From an uncultured Odoribacter sp. (GTDB lineage: Bacteria; Bacteroidota; Bacteroidia; Bacteroidales; Marinifilaceae), in the NCBI GenBank assembly GCA_910588375.1, contig CAJUQA010000007.1, forward strand, positions 71,034 through 135,033: 64,000 nucleotides of DNA, written 5' to 3'. The notes beneath the pieces are model-generated. The model worked only from the letters and a program-made list of their open reading frames with translations, was not told where the DNA came from and searched no databases. The translations under genes were made by a program, and so were the position numbers. This document shows, piece after piece, positions 43,888 through 52,712 of this stretch. Within the stretch, counting starts at the first letter, position 1. Every line of letters begins with the position of its first letter.

Positions 43888-44166
43888 ATGGCACATAAGA
43901 AAGGGGTCGGAAGTTCTAAGAACGGCCGCGAATCCGAAAGTAAACGATTAGGAGTAAAAATTTGGGGCGGACAGTTTGCCAAAGCCGGTAATATTCTGGT
44001 TCGTCAGAGAGGTACCGTACACAATCCGGGCGAAAATGTCGGTATAGGTAAAGACCACACTTTGTTTGCTTTGGTAGATGGAGAAGTTGTTTTCGCCAAA
44101 AAGAAAAACGACAGATCGTATGTTTCTGTTAAGCCGGTTGTCGCAACACAGACTGCTGCTGAATAA
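43888..44166 (+). CDS. rpmA: 50S ribosomal protein L27
   Basis: A 92-aa ribosomal protein with the N-terminal AHKKGVGSSKNGRESESKRL that reaches toward the peptidyl-transferase centre, followed by LVRQRGTVHNPGENVGIGKD. There is no Firmicutes-type N-terminal extension needing cleavage. The operon ends at a strong 16-bp hairpin. Confidence 0.98.
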   Translation: MAHKKGVGSSKNGRESESKRLGVKIWGGQFAKAGNILVRQRGTVHNPGENVGIGKDHTLFALVDGEVVFAKKKNDRSYVSVKPVVATQTAAE

Positions 44167-44185
44167 AAAATATCAGACAACATAT

Positions 44186-44220
44186 AAAAACTCCTGTATT
44201 GCGACAATACAGGAGTTTTT
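44186..44220 (+). terminator. Terminator of rplU-rpmA
   Basis: A perfect 16-bp stem (44186-44201 with 44205-44220) with a 3-nt CGA loop and terminal T-run. The serS promoter overlaps its right side. Confidence 0.9.
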
Positions 44221-44230
44221 TATATATTTG
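44199..44230 (+). promoter_or_regulatory. Promoter of serS, overlapping the rpmA terminator
   Basis: TATATTTG at 44223-44230 is an exact -7. TTG at 44199-44201, 21 bp upstream, lies in the hairpin and can act as -33. The ATG at 44253 is 22 bp downstream. Confidence 0.6.
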
Positions 44231-44252
44231 TTCTGCTAAAACCAATCGTACT

Positions 44253-45527
44253 ATGTTAAATCTAAAATTTATCCAGGAAAACAAAGAAACCGTCATCGAA
44301 CGTCTGGCGGTAAAAAACTTCGATGCCAGGGAATCGGTTGAAAAAATCATATATCTTGACGAACAACGTCGCAAAATCCAGCAAGAATCGGAATCGAAGC
44401 AGGCGGAAATGAACCGGGTGGCTAAAGAAATCGGCGCATTGATGAAAAACGGCCAAAAAGAAGAAGCGGAAAAAGCCCGCCGGGAAACTGCCGAATTAAA
44501 AGAAGCCATTGCTGCACTTGTACCCCAACTGAACGACGTGACAGCACAGCTGAACGAAATACTACTCCGCTTGCCCAACATGCCGCATACCTCCGTTCCC
44601 CGGGGAAAATCGGAAGCAGACAACGAAATCGTCAAAATCGTCGACAATATACCTCAGAAACACGAAAACGACGTTCCCCATTGGGAATTGGCCAAAAAAT
44701 ACGATTTAATCGATTTTGAAACGGGAGTAAAAATCACAGGAGCAGGCTTTCCCCTGTACAAAGGTTTAGGTGCCCGGCTTCAAAGAGCTTTGATTAATTT
44801 CTTCCTGGATGAAAATATCAAGGCGGGATACCAGGAAATGATGCCCCCCCTGATGGTAAACGCCGATTCCGGTTACGGTACAGGCCAGCTGCCCGACAAA
44901 GACGGACAGATGTATTACGTAAATGAAGACAAACTCTATCTGATTCCGACAGCGGAAGTTCCGGTAACCAATATCTACCGCGACATGATTCTGGAAGCCG
45001 ACCAGCTTCCCATAAAAAATACCGCTTATACGGCCTGTTTCCGACGGGAAGCCGGTTCATACGGGAAAGACGTACGCGGATTGAACCGTCTGCATCAGTT
45101 CGATAAAGTGGAAATCGTACAAATCACCAAACCGGAAGTTTCTTACGAAGCCTTGGACGGTATGGTAAAACACGTGGAAGGACTGTTAATCAAACTGGGG
45201 CTGCCTTATCGCATCGTACGCCTTTGCGGTGGCGACATCAGCTTTACCTCCGCCCTGACCTACGACTTTGAGGTATATTCCAAAGCACAGGAAAAATGGC
45301 TGGAGGTCAGTTCCGTATCCAATTTTGAAGATTTTCAGGCCAACCGTCTGAAATTACGCTTCCGGGACAAAGAAGAAAAGAAAAACCGGATGGTTCACAC
45401 ACTAAACGGGAGTTCTCTTGCCCTGCCGCGCATCGTCGCCGCCTTGCTCGAAAACAACCAGTGTGCCGAAGGCATCCGTCTGCCGGAAGTGCTGCATGCC
45501 TTTATGGGAACAGACCTGATTAAATAA
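44253..45527 (+). CDS. serS: Serine-tRNA ligase
   Basis: Charges tRNA-Ser with serine. From the ATG at 44253 it has 424 aa: an N-terminal tRNA-binding coiled coil (about 30-105) and a class II catalytic domain with FRREAGSYGKDVRGLNRLHQ (motif 2) and TLNGSSLALPRIVAALLENN (motif 3). The longer frame starts inside the terminator hairpin and is rejected. It heads a plus-strand run through ruvC. Confidence 0.97.
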   Translation: MLNLKFIQENKETVIERLAVKNFDARESVEKIIYLDEQRRKIQQESESKQAEMNRVAKEIGALMKNGQKEEAEKARRETAELKEAIAALVPQLNDVTAQLNEILLRLPNMPHTSVPRGKSEADNEIVKIVDNIPQKHENDVPHWELAKKYDLIDFETGVKITGAGFPLYKGLGARLQRALINFFLDENIKAGYQEMMPPLMVNADSGYGTGQLPDKDGQMYYVNEDKLYLIPTAEVPVTNIYRDMILEADQLPIKNTAYTACFRREAGSYGKDVRGLNRLHQFDKVEIVQITKPEVSYEALDGMVKHVEGLLIKLGLPYRIVRLCGGDISFTSALTYDFEVYSKAQEKWLEVSSVSNFEDFQANRLKLRFRDKEEKKNRMVHTLNGSSLALPRIVAALLENNQCAEGIRLPEVLHAFMGTDLIK

Positions 45528-45546
45528 AACTTTAACACGTTAATCC

Positions 45547-47355
45547 ATGAAGTTTGTCTTTATCTTATTCCTTATCTGCGTATCCACGGCGCTAACGGCC
45601 CAGCAACAGAGCGATTCGCAACTGGCCTACACCTATTACGCAAATAAGGACTATGATAAAGCGGCCGAATTGTTCCTGCAACTCTACCAACGTTCCAAAG
45701 CGGCCTATTACTTAGACTATCATATCATTTGCCTGATTAACGGCAAAAGGTATGACGAGGCGGAAGCGACCCTCAAAAAGTATCTGAAAACAGACGACAA
45801 TAACAGGGATTTCCTTATTAATTTGGGTTACATTTACGAACAGCAGGGAAAAATCAAGAAAGCGGAAGAATATTTCGCCAAAGCCATAAAGAAATTACGT
45901 CCCAATAACAACGACATCCAGAATTTAGCTTACAAATTCCGGAATATCCGCGAATACGAATGGGCGGCCAAGACCTATCAAAAAGGCCGTGAACTTCTCA
46001 ACAATCCCCAGGCCTACATGTTGGAAATGGGAGAAAACTACATGTATGAGCGGAATTATCATGCCATGTTTGAGCAGTTCATGTCCGCTCTTGAAAACAA
46101 TTCCGGCGACCTGAACACCATAACCTCCAAACTCAGCTTTGCCCGAACTTACGACGTAAACAACAATGTGGACACCGTCATCAAAGAGCAATTGCAGCTC
46201 CTACTCAAGAAACCGGGCTATGCTCCGGTGTTTGACGAACTCGCCATTTGGTTCGCTTTGCAAACAGGGGATTATGCCAAAGCCTTTGAACACGGCATAC
46301 AACTCAACCGAAAAGTACCGGGGAAGCTGGATGTGTATCTGAACATCGCCCGGGAAGCCGTCCGAAGCAAGCAATACGCTATTGCCCTGCAAGCCTATGA
46401 CCAGGTATTGCAAGCCGGCAAGGAAAATAATAATTTCTTTCACATTGCCCGGAAAGAAAGCCTGCAATGCCGGTATACGACATATGAAACGTCCGGCGTA
46501 ACATCCGAACAATATCGGAAATTAGCCGCGGATTGTCAAAATTACCTGAACGAATCGGGTTACATCAACAGCAATGTGGACATTATCTTATTAATGGCAG
46601 ACCTATATACGACTAAACTCCATCTGCCCGATACCGCCAATGTTATCCTGCAAAAAGGGGAAAACATCCGGCGCCTGGCTCCCAATGTTATCTATACCTT
46701 GAAATCCAAACGTGCCGACGTATTGGCGTTCATGGAAAATCCCTGGGAAGCTACTATCCTTTATACCCAAATCGAAAAAGCCAATCCGAACAATGACATC
46801 GGTTATGAGGCGAAACTGAACAAGGCACACATGGCTTATTACGAAGGCGACCTGGTTTGGGCAAAGGCACAATTCGACGCCCTGAAAGGCTCTACCAGCA
46901 AACTCATATCGAACGATGCCATCCGGATGAGCCATTTCATCAATACCAATTACGAGGATGGTGCAGACAACCACGACCTGGAAAAAATCGCCCGGACGGA
47001 ATATCTGATTTACCGGAACAAATACACGGAGAGCCTGACGGCCTTAGACAGTCTGATTCAAAACGGCAAACCCGGCATCGCGGATTACGCATCCTTGACA
47101 AAAGCTAAAGTACTGCTTTCCCAAAACCGCCTGGAAGATGCCCAACAATTATTAGAAGCACTCCGAAAAAATTCAGCAGAGACCTACATACAGGCGGAAG
47201 CTATTTTCAAACTGGCGGAGTTGAAGAAACGTACCCAAAACAACCACCAGGCTCTCGAACTCTACAGAGAACTGGTTTCCGACTATTCCGGCAGTATATA
47301 CAGCATTGAAGCCGGAAAGATATATCGGGAACTGGAGAAAACAATGAAAAATTAA
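45547..47355 (+). CDS. Exported TPR-repeat protein
   Basis: A 602-aa protein with signal peptide MKFVFILFLICVSTALTAQ followed by tetratricopeptide-like helical repeats throughout (for example NLGYIYEQQGKIKKAEEYFA and IALQAYDQVLQAGK). No enzymatic domain is visible. It is probably periplasmic and may act as a scaffold in envelope assembly; the function is unknown. It begins 19 nt after serS and ends 4 nt before the DUF4286 gene. Confidence 0.85.
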   Translation: MKFVFILFLICVSTALTAQQQSDSQLAYTYYANKDYDKAAELFLQLYQRSKAAYYLDYHIICLINGKRYDEAEATLKKYLKTDDNNRDFLINLGYIYEQQGKIKKAEEYFAKAIKKLRPNNNDIQNLAYKFRNIREYEWAAKTYQKGRELLNNPQAYMLEMGENYMYERNYHAMFEQFMSALENNSGDLNTITSKLSFARTYDVNNNVDTVIKEQLQLLLKKPGYAPVFDELAIWFALQTGDYAKAFEHGIQLNRKVPGKLDVYLNIAREAVRSKQYAIALQAYDQVLQAGKENNNFFHIARKESLQCRYTTYETSGVTSEQYRKLAADCQNYLNESGYINSNVDIILLMADLYTTKLHLPDTANVILQKGENIRRLAPNVIYTLKSKRADVLAFMENPWEATILYTQIEKANPNNDIGYEAKLNKAHMAYYEGDLVWAKAQFDALKGSTSKLISNDAIRMSHFINTNYEDGADNHDLEKIARTEYLIYRNKYTESLTALDSLIQNGKPGIADYASLTKAKVLLSQNRLEDAQQLLEALRKNSAETYIQAEAIFKLAELKKRTQNNHQALELYRELVSDYSGSIYSIEAGKIYRELEKTMKN

Positions 47356-47359
47356 TCCC

Positions 47360-47662
47360 ATGCGGCACATTTACAACACCACTTTCATTGTCGAGGAAAA
47401 AATCGAACGGGAATGGGTCGCCTATATGCAGGAACATTACATCCGCCCCGTTCTTTCTTCCGGAGTGCCGGCAGATACGATATTCACCAAAGTATCCATT
47501 GACCAGCCCGAAGGGAAAACCTATTCCCTGCAACTTGTTTTTTCTTCCGAACAGGCTTTAAACCGTTTTCTGGAACATCACCTGTCCCCTATTGAAGAAG
47601 CACTTCTCTCCCGTTATAAAAATCGCTATCTTTGTTTCAGCAGCACATTGACGGAAATCTGA
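47360..47662 (+). CDS. DUF4286 family protein
   Basis: A 100-aa cytoplasmic protein with the DUF4286 pattern YNTTFIVEEKIEREWVAYMQ near the start and a dimeric ferredoxin-like layout (SLQLVFSSEQALNRFLEHHL). The function is unknown. It sits between the TPR gene (4 nt) and ruvC (10 nt), a position I would expect it to share in related genomes. Confidence 0.85.
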   Translation: MRHIYNTTFIVEEKIEREWVAYMQEHYIRPVLSSGVPADTIFTKVSIDQPEGKTYSLQLVFSSEQALNRFLEHHLSPIEEALLSRYKNRYLCFSSTLTEI

Positions 47663-47672
47663 AAACAAACCT

Positions 47673-48227
47673 ATGGAAAAATTAATTATGGGTATCGACC
47701 CCGGCACCAATTTTATGGGATACGCCATCATCCGCACTCTCGGAAAAACGAAAAAACCCCAACTGGTTGTGTCCGGAGTGTTGGATATTGAGAAAGTCAC
47801 CGATCCCTATATCAAGCTGCAACGCATTTTCAGACGTACGCTCCAGGTCATTGACAGTTATCACCCCGACGAACTTGCCATCGAAGCGCAATTTTTCGGG
47901 AAGAATGTCCAGTCCATGCTGAAATTGGGAAGAGCCCAGGGCGTAGCTATCGCCGCCGCCTTGCAACGGGATATTCCCATATTCGAATATGCCCCCAAAA
48001 AAATAAAAATGAGTGTCACTGGAAGCGGTACCGCCTCTAAAGAGCAAATTGCCCTGCTGCTCGGCAAATTCATGGAAATCAACACCACCTCCGATGCCTT
48101 GGACGAAACGGACGCTATCGCCATCGCCTACTGCCATCACCTACAAGGCGGACTCCCCACCAACGGCAGCCCCCGCTGCAAAGACTGGAGCGACTACATC
48201 AAACAGAATCCGGATAAGGTGAAATAA
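47673..48227 (+). CDS. ruvC: Holliday junction resolvase RuvC
   Basis: Resolves Holliday junctions during recombination. The 184-aa protein has the acidic active-site residues in MGIDPGTNFMGYAI, LAIEAQFFGKNVQSML and DALDETDAIAIAYCH. The C-terminus extends a little past the usual end (CKDWSDYIKQNPDKVK). It closes the plus-strand run from serS and converges with a PH-domain gene 12 bp away. No ruvA or ruvB is in the window. Confidence 0.96.
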   Translation: MEKLIMGIDPGTNFMGYAIIRTLGKTKKPQLVVSGVLDIEKVTDPYIKLQRIFRRTLQVIDSYHPDELAIEAQFFGKNVQSMLKLGRAQGVAIAAALQRDIPIFEYAPKKIKMSVTGSGTASKEQIALLLGKFMEINTTSDALDETDAIAIAYCHHLQGGLPTNGSPRCKDWSDYIKQNPDKVK

Positions 48228-48239
48228 TGCAGCTATCCG

Positions 48240-48719
48240 TTATGCCGTTTGTATTCTTTTGCGGATAGCCTCCACCATTTCGGGTGCATCCTTACAACCG
48301 AGCATGTATTTCCGTCCGTTTTTCAATATCACTAAAAAACAATCGGAAGCTTTTCCATAATAGGCAAAATACTTTCCGAGATCTCTTTCCCGAAACCATC
48401 CCCAATATCCCATAAAACCGCCACTGCCACATATTCTCACTGCTCCCATTGTCGGACTCAGTAAACGCACGTCCCGGATATCGGACAAAGGTATCGTCTT
48501 TATTTTCAAACTACGCACCACCTCCAGGTCTTTATCCGTAACCCGCACACTCATCGGACTGTAATACAATCCCGCCAAGCACACTGCAACAATAAGCGCT
48601 CCATACAGATAATACAACCAATCCTCACAGTGAATAAGCCAAAAGATACTAATAAAAATAGCAAAACACCCAACTGTAATAATCGAAGAAAAAATACTCA
48701 ACCTTACTCTGCGTTTCAT
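48240..48719 (-). CDS. Two-TM protein with bacterial PH-like domain
   Basis: From the ATG at 48719 (MKRRVRLSIFSS) it has about 159 aa: two transmembrane helices (ITVGCFAIFISIFWLIH and LYYLYGALIVAVCLAGLYY) and a C-terminal PH-like region (VRVTDKDLEVVRSLKIKTIP, CFLVILKNGRKYMLGCKDAP). The function is unknown. A longer frame from 48776 is possible but has no better support. Confidence 0.75.
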   Translation of the reverse strand: MKRRVRLSIFSSIITVGCFAIFISIFWLIHCEDWLYYLYGALIVAVCLAGLYYSPMSVRVTDKDLEVVRSLKIKTIPLSDIRDVRLLSPTMGAVRICGSGGFMGYWGWFRERDLGKYFAYYGKASDCFLVILKNGRKYMLGCKDAPEMVEAIRKRIQTA

Positions 48720-48916
48720 AACAACCGATTTACCTGTTAAACATACATACCAACGGTAAATATAGAAAATTTTCATTTCCGAATATTGCAGAAAAACAGA
48801 AAAGTGTCAAAATAGAGATGAATTCCTTTGTATACATAGTCCAAGCCATACAAACTTCCCTGCAGGCTTCGTTCTGAAAAGTTTGGTATCTTAAAGAAAA
48901 AGGCGAGCTATTTATG

Positions 48917-48946
48917 AAAGAAACCCGCCGGGAGGCGGGTTTCTTT
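48917..48946 (-). terminator. Terminator of the OmpA/TPR lipoprotein gene
   Basis: A perfect 13-bp GC-rich stem (48917-48929 with 48934-48946) around a GGGA loop, ending with T-rich sequence on both strands. It begins 4 bp from the stop of the minus-strand gene. Confidence 0.85.
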
Positions 48947-48949
48947 GTT

Positions 48950-50620
48950 TCATCCGAATATCGGGTCGGTCGTGTAATTGCGGAATTCGACGTCGGTCGA
49001 GGCCTGTTTTTTCAGAGTGGGATTCATCTGAAATGCTTGCTGTAAGGCCTGTTTCATCACGGAAGTATCTTTCACACGAGCAGCAGCAACGGCCATCATG
49101 TAATACTCCGTAGCATTCGTCAGCTTCAAGTGTCTGAACGTATCCATGGCAGCACGGTTATCCCCCGCTTTCAGTTGCGAGTAAGCCAAATAGATATTCG
49201 GCGTATCTTTCAAGTAATTCACGGCTTTTGCATACTCTCCCTGTTGCATCAGAATCAGCCCCATATTGAATTTGGCTTCTTTCCTTACCTGCGCTTTGTC
49301 GAGTACGTCCCGGGCTTTCGTCATATTTCCCTGACGGGCATAGGCAATTCCCAGGTTATTCATCAAGGCTGGGTCTTGTTTTAGCACAATGGCGGCTTCC
49401 AACAGTTTCTGCGCTTTTACATATTCTTTGTTCTGTATGGCCCCCACGGCGAGGTCATTCAACAGTTGCCAGTTCCATTGCGTACCGACAGCCGGTGTCT
49501 TGTCATTTGTCTGAGGCATATAATAAACCACCTGGGTTTCCTGCTGTACCATTTCCGGAACCGTATAGAACACAAAGAAGTCGGCGCGTCTCAACAAAGG
49601 AAGTATGTCGTTCCTCAATTCCGGAATCTTGCCGATATAAGATTCCAGGATGGCTTCCCGCTTATTGTTATTAGCGGCACCTTTCAGCTCGGAGATAATC
49701 TGCGCTTTGTTCGCAATATCGGAGTCATTCAGCAACAGATACAATCCTTCCCAGTTTTCATTCACCAACTGGGGAATAACAAATTTCGTATCGTTTGTTA
49801 CCGGCAAACCGGCTATTCCCAAATCCTTTTCAAAAAATACTTTCGCCGCTTTGAAACGGTTCGCAGTCAGGTTTTTATTTCTTCTCTCCACTCCTTCGGG
49901 CGAACTGGAGGCATATAGCACCATGTTGGTAATGGTGGCGTTTTTATCTCCCAATACTTTTTTCATCGCTTCGGCCGCACGGTTCATGACAACGGAATGT
50001 TGCTGCGCATCGGTAATCTTGGACTGGGATACAGGAAACAAGACATAACCGCTGACTACTCCCAGCTGGGCAGCAGGAATGTCCTCTACAAAAATTTGCG
50101 TCATCACCGGCATATAGGTCACGCCATCCATCCGGATACTATAGTTTTGCCATACTTTCACCCCGTTTTTATTCAAAACCACCGGCGAGAGTGCAAACGC
50201 CTTATTGCCTCGGATAGCTTCAATATCCGCCCAGAGTATACCGTTCTGCATGCCCTCCTTGAAATCCATCGTCATTTTCCGGGTGACGGTCGTTGCCGAT
50301 TTATACGCCACAACCTGGTAGTCGGAATGTTTTACTTTTTCTCCCTGCAAATAGAGCGACGGCAGTTTTTCCACTTTATTACCGTACTGCATCCGCGGGG
50401 TAATTTTCAGGATCATTTTCTTGTCAAACTGTTTCGGAGCAAACTTTACCACATAGTCAAAATTTATTTTCCCATTCACCGCCTCCAACTGAGAAGGCGT
50501 TACTTGCCCAACAACAGCCGTTTCAATCACATCGCGCTGCAATTTTTTCATGGAATTGCATCCCGTCAACACCCACAGCGCCGAAACGGCCAACAGGCTC
50601 ATTAAAAAAGTACGTCTCAT
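48950..50620 (-). CDS. OmpA-like/TPR lipoprotein
   Basis: A 556-aa lipoprotein with lipobox C21 (ALWVLTGC). The middle part (about 195-290) resembles an OmpA C-like peptidoglycan-binding fold (VLYASSSPEGVERRNKNLTA followed by NRFKAAK). The C-terminal 180 residues are tetratricopeptide repeats (LMNNLGIAYARQGNMTKARD). Such proteins in Bacteroidales are abundant envelope components, probably tied to the cell wall. A strong terminator follows. Partners are unknown. Confidence 0.85.
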   Translation of the reverse strand: MRRTFLMSLLAVSALWVLTGCNSMKKLQRDVIETAVVGQVTPSQLEAVNGKINFDYVVKFAPKQFDKKMILKITPRMQYGNKVEKLPSLYLQGEKVKHSDYQVVAYKSATTVTRKMTMDFKEGMQNGILWADIEAIRGNKAFALSPVVLNKNGVKVWQNYSIRMDGVTYMPVMTQIFVEDIPAAQLGVVSGYVLFPVSQSKITDAQQHSVVMNRAAEAMKKVLGDKNATITNMVLYASSSPEGVERRNKNLTANRFKAAKVFFEKDLGIAGLPVTNDTKFVIPQLVNENWEGLYLLLNDSDIANKAQIISELKGAANNNKREAILESYIGKIPELRNDILPLLRRADFFVFYTVPEMVQQETQVVYYMPQTNDKTPAVGTQWNWQLLNDLAVGAIQNKEYVKAQKLLEAAIVLKQDPALMNNLGIAYARQGNMTKARDVLDKAQVRKEAKFNMGLILMQQGEYAKAVNYLKDTPNIYLAYSQLKAGDNRAAMDTFRHLKLTNATEYYMMAVAAARVKDTSVMKQALQQAFQMNPTLKKQASTDVEFRNYTTDPIFG

Positions 50621-50733
50621 AGTCTCTTGCTTTAGTTCAACTTATTCGATTTTTCTCACAATCAATTTCTACATGGGTTATTTAACGGCACTTCCCCGCC
50701 TTCTGTTCGTTTTTATCTATTAAAATATATTTT

Positions 50734-50741
50734 TATTTTTG
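50734..50741 (+). promoter_or_regulatory. -7 element for the glsA-like gene
   Basis: TATTTTTG matches TAnnTTTG, 21 bp before the ATG at 50763. No clear -33 TTTG. Confidence 0.5.
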
Positions 50742-50762
50742 TCATAGTAAAAACAATCATCT

Positions 50763-51599
50763 ATGAATGACACACCGGAACTGGCAAGCGATACGTTGAA
50801 ACCTATCGATTTAAGGAAAGTTTTCGAGAGTAAAAATCCGAAACTGGCACGCTGGATGCCGCGTTTTGTTTTCAACCGGCTCAAAAAAATCATCTGCCTG
50901 GATGACATCAATGATTTCATAGCCAAACACGGCAACCGGAAAGGGCTGGATTTTGCCAATGCCATCATGGAGTATCTCAATCTTTCGCTCGACATCCAAC
51001 AGGCTGACAATCTGCCTCCTGCCGACGGTCGTTATCTCTTCGTGTCCAACCATCCCCTCGGCGGACCGGACGGTATCGCCCTAATTTCATTTTTAGGTTC
51101 ACACTATGCGAACCTGAAGTTTCCGGTAAATGATATTCTTTTGAATCTGAAAAATCTGAACACGATTTTCCTGTCCGTGAATAAACACGGGAAGCAGTCG
51201 AAAGAGGCAGTCAAAGCCATTGAAGAGGCTTACGCCTCCGACTGTCAGATGATTATGTTCCCCGCCGGATTGTGCAGCCGGAAAATCAAAGGGGTTGTCA
51301 GAGACTTGGAGTGGAAAAAGAACTTTATCACGGAAGCCGTCAAGCATCAACGGGATGTTGTCCCCATTTACATCGGCGGACAAAATTCCAATTTCTTCTA
51401 TAACCTGTCGAATTTCCGGAAAAAAATCGGCTTGAGCAACATCGAAATGTTGTGGCTTCCCAAGGAGGCATACCGAAAAAAGAACAGCACCCTCACGCTG
51501 AAAGTGGGCAAGCCCATTCCCTGGCAAACTTTCGACAAAAGCAAAAAACCGCAGGAATGGGCGGCAGAAGTGAAAGAAATACTTTATTCGTACAAATAA
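50763..51599 (+). CDS. glsA: Glycine-lipid O-acyltransferase (GlsA-like)
   Basis: A 278-aa acyltransferase with the NHPLGGPDGIAL motif, MIMFPAGLCSRK and VPIYIGGQNSNFF. This pattern matches the PlsC-type enzymes paired with a GNAT-like N-acyltransferase in Bacteroidota, where GlsA adds the second, ester-linked acyl chain to N-acyl-glycine to make glycine or serine-dipeptido lipids. The partner gene lies 127 bp downstream, which supports the assignment. It is membrane-associated at the cytoplasmic face. A hairpin between the two genes suggests separate or attenuated transcription. Confidence 0.85.
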   Translation: MNDTPELASDTLKPIDLRKVFESKNPKLARWMPRFVFNRLKKIICLDDINDFIAKHGNRKGLDFANAIMEYLNLSLDIQQADNLPPADGRYLFVSNHPLGGPDGIALISFLGSHYANLKFPVNDILLNLKNLNTIFLSVNKHGKQSKEAVKAIEEAYASDCQMIMFPAGLCSRKIKGVVRDLEWKKNFITEAVKHQRDVVPIYIGGQNSNFFYNLSNFRKKIGLSNIEMLWLPKEAYRKKNSTLTLKVGKPIPWQTFDKSKKPQEWAAEVKEILYSYK

Positions 51600-51640
51600 T
51601 ATCGCTGTATTTGGCTCCACCTGATATAGCTTCGTTCGGC

Positions 51641-51673
51641 AATGGAAAAGAAAGTGGACTTTCTTTTTCCATT
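51641..51673 (+). terminator. Hairpin between glsA-like and glsB-like genes
   Basis: An A/T-rich stem of about 14 bp (51641-51654 with 51659-51673, one bulge) around TGGA. Probable terminator or attenuator. Confidence 0.55.
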
Positions 51674-51688
51674 GCGCTCACTTATCGT

Positions 51689-51696
51689 TATATTTG
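51689..51696 (+). promoter_or_regulatory. -7 element for the glsB-like gene
   Basis: TATATTTG is an exact TAnnTTTG match, 29 bp before the ATG at 51726 and just past the hairpin. Confidence 0.6.
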
Positions 51697-51725
51697 CACC
51701 CAATTAATAAATCTATTCTAAGCGG

Positions 51726-52685
51726 ATGCAACCTGTTATCTACCCTGTCGAAAAAGAAAAGCTTCTTGCCGAACTGACAGAAGACAAATTCATGCGGAAA
51801 ACCAATAAAGCCGGTAATGAAATCTACACGTTCAATGCCTTCAACGCCCCCAACCTGATGCGGGAAGTGGGACGAATCCGGGAACTCACGTTCCGGAGTG
51901 CCGGCGGAGGTACGGGAAAAGAGATTGACATCGACGAGTTCGATATAGAAAAAGAAACACCTTACCAACAGTTAATTGTCTGGGACCCGAAGGAAAAAGA
52001 AATCATCGGCGGCTACCGCTATATCTTGTGTGACCATCTTTCGCTCAATGCGGAAGGGGAACCCAATCTGGCAACCACCGAATTATTCCGTTTCTCGGAA
52101 GAGTTTAAAAGCCGGTATCTCTCCAAGATGATTGAGTTGGGACGTTCGTTTGTGCATCCCCTCTACCAGTCCACCCGCATGGGGCGCAAATCCCTTTTTG
52201 CCCTTGATAACCTGTGGGACGGCTTGGGAGCGCTGACCGTGGACAATCCTCAAATCGAATATTTCTTCGGCAAGGTAACCATGTATACCAGTTTCAATAT
52301 CCATGCCCGGGACATGATTCTGTACTTCATGAGGAAATATTTCCGAGACTCCGACAATCTGGTTGCTCCGATTCATCCTCTGGAAATCAATATCGATGAG
52401 AAAAAGATGCAGGAGATTTTCACCGGCAACCAGTATGACGAAGATTACCGCATCCTTTCGCGTTATGTGCGGGAATTGGGAGAAAACATTCCCCCGCTGG
52501 TAAATGCCTACATGAGTCTGTCACCTTCTATGCGGACATTCGGAACAGCTATCAATCCCGGATTCGGCGGTGTGGAAGAAACTGCTATCCTGATTAAAAT
52601 CGCCGATGTCTACGAGGCAAAGAAATTGCGGCACATCGCCACATACATCCCGAGATTTCTAAAAGTGAAAAAGTTAAAGGGGTAA
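51726..52685 (+). CDS. glsB: Glycine N-acyltransferase (GlsB-like, OlsB/GNAT family)
   Basis: A 319-aa protein of the hemolysin/OlsB-type N-acyltransferase group with APNLMREVGRIRELTFRSAG, IGGYRYILC, YLSKMIELGRSFVHP and YFFGKVTMY. In Bacteroidota, GlsB adds a 3-hydroxy fatty acid to the amino group of glycine, the first step to glycine lipids that help cells withstand air and bile stress (family knowledge). The order glsA then glsB is seen here; the reference genes in Bacteroides are also neighbours. Last residues are Lys-rich. Confidence 0.87.
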   Translation: MQPVIYPVEKEKLLAELTEDKFMRKTNKAGNEIYTFNAFNAPNLMREVGRIRELTFRSAGGGTGKEIDIDEFDIEKETPYQQLIVWDPKEKEIIGGYRYILCDHLSLNAEGEPNLATTELFRFSEEFKSRYLSKMIELGRSFVHPLYQSTRMGRKSLFALDNLWDGLGALTVDNPQIEYFFGKVTMYTSFNIHARDMILYFMRKYFRDSDNLVAPIHPLEINIDEKKMQEIFTGNQYDEDYRILSRYVRELGENIPPLVNAYMSLSPSMRTFGTAINPGFGGVEETAILIKIADVYEAKKLRHIATYIPRFLKVKKLKG

Positions 52686-52712
52686 AAAGTTAAAAAAGTT
52701 GAAGAAGGATGA

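Noticed and set aside
52686..52712. Terminator between glsB and the adhesin gene
   Set aside because: The gap holds A-rich direct repeats but no stable inverted repeat.
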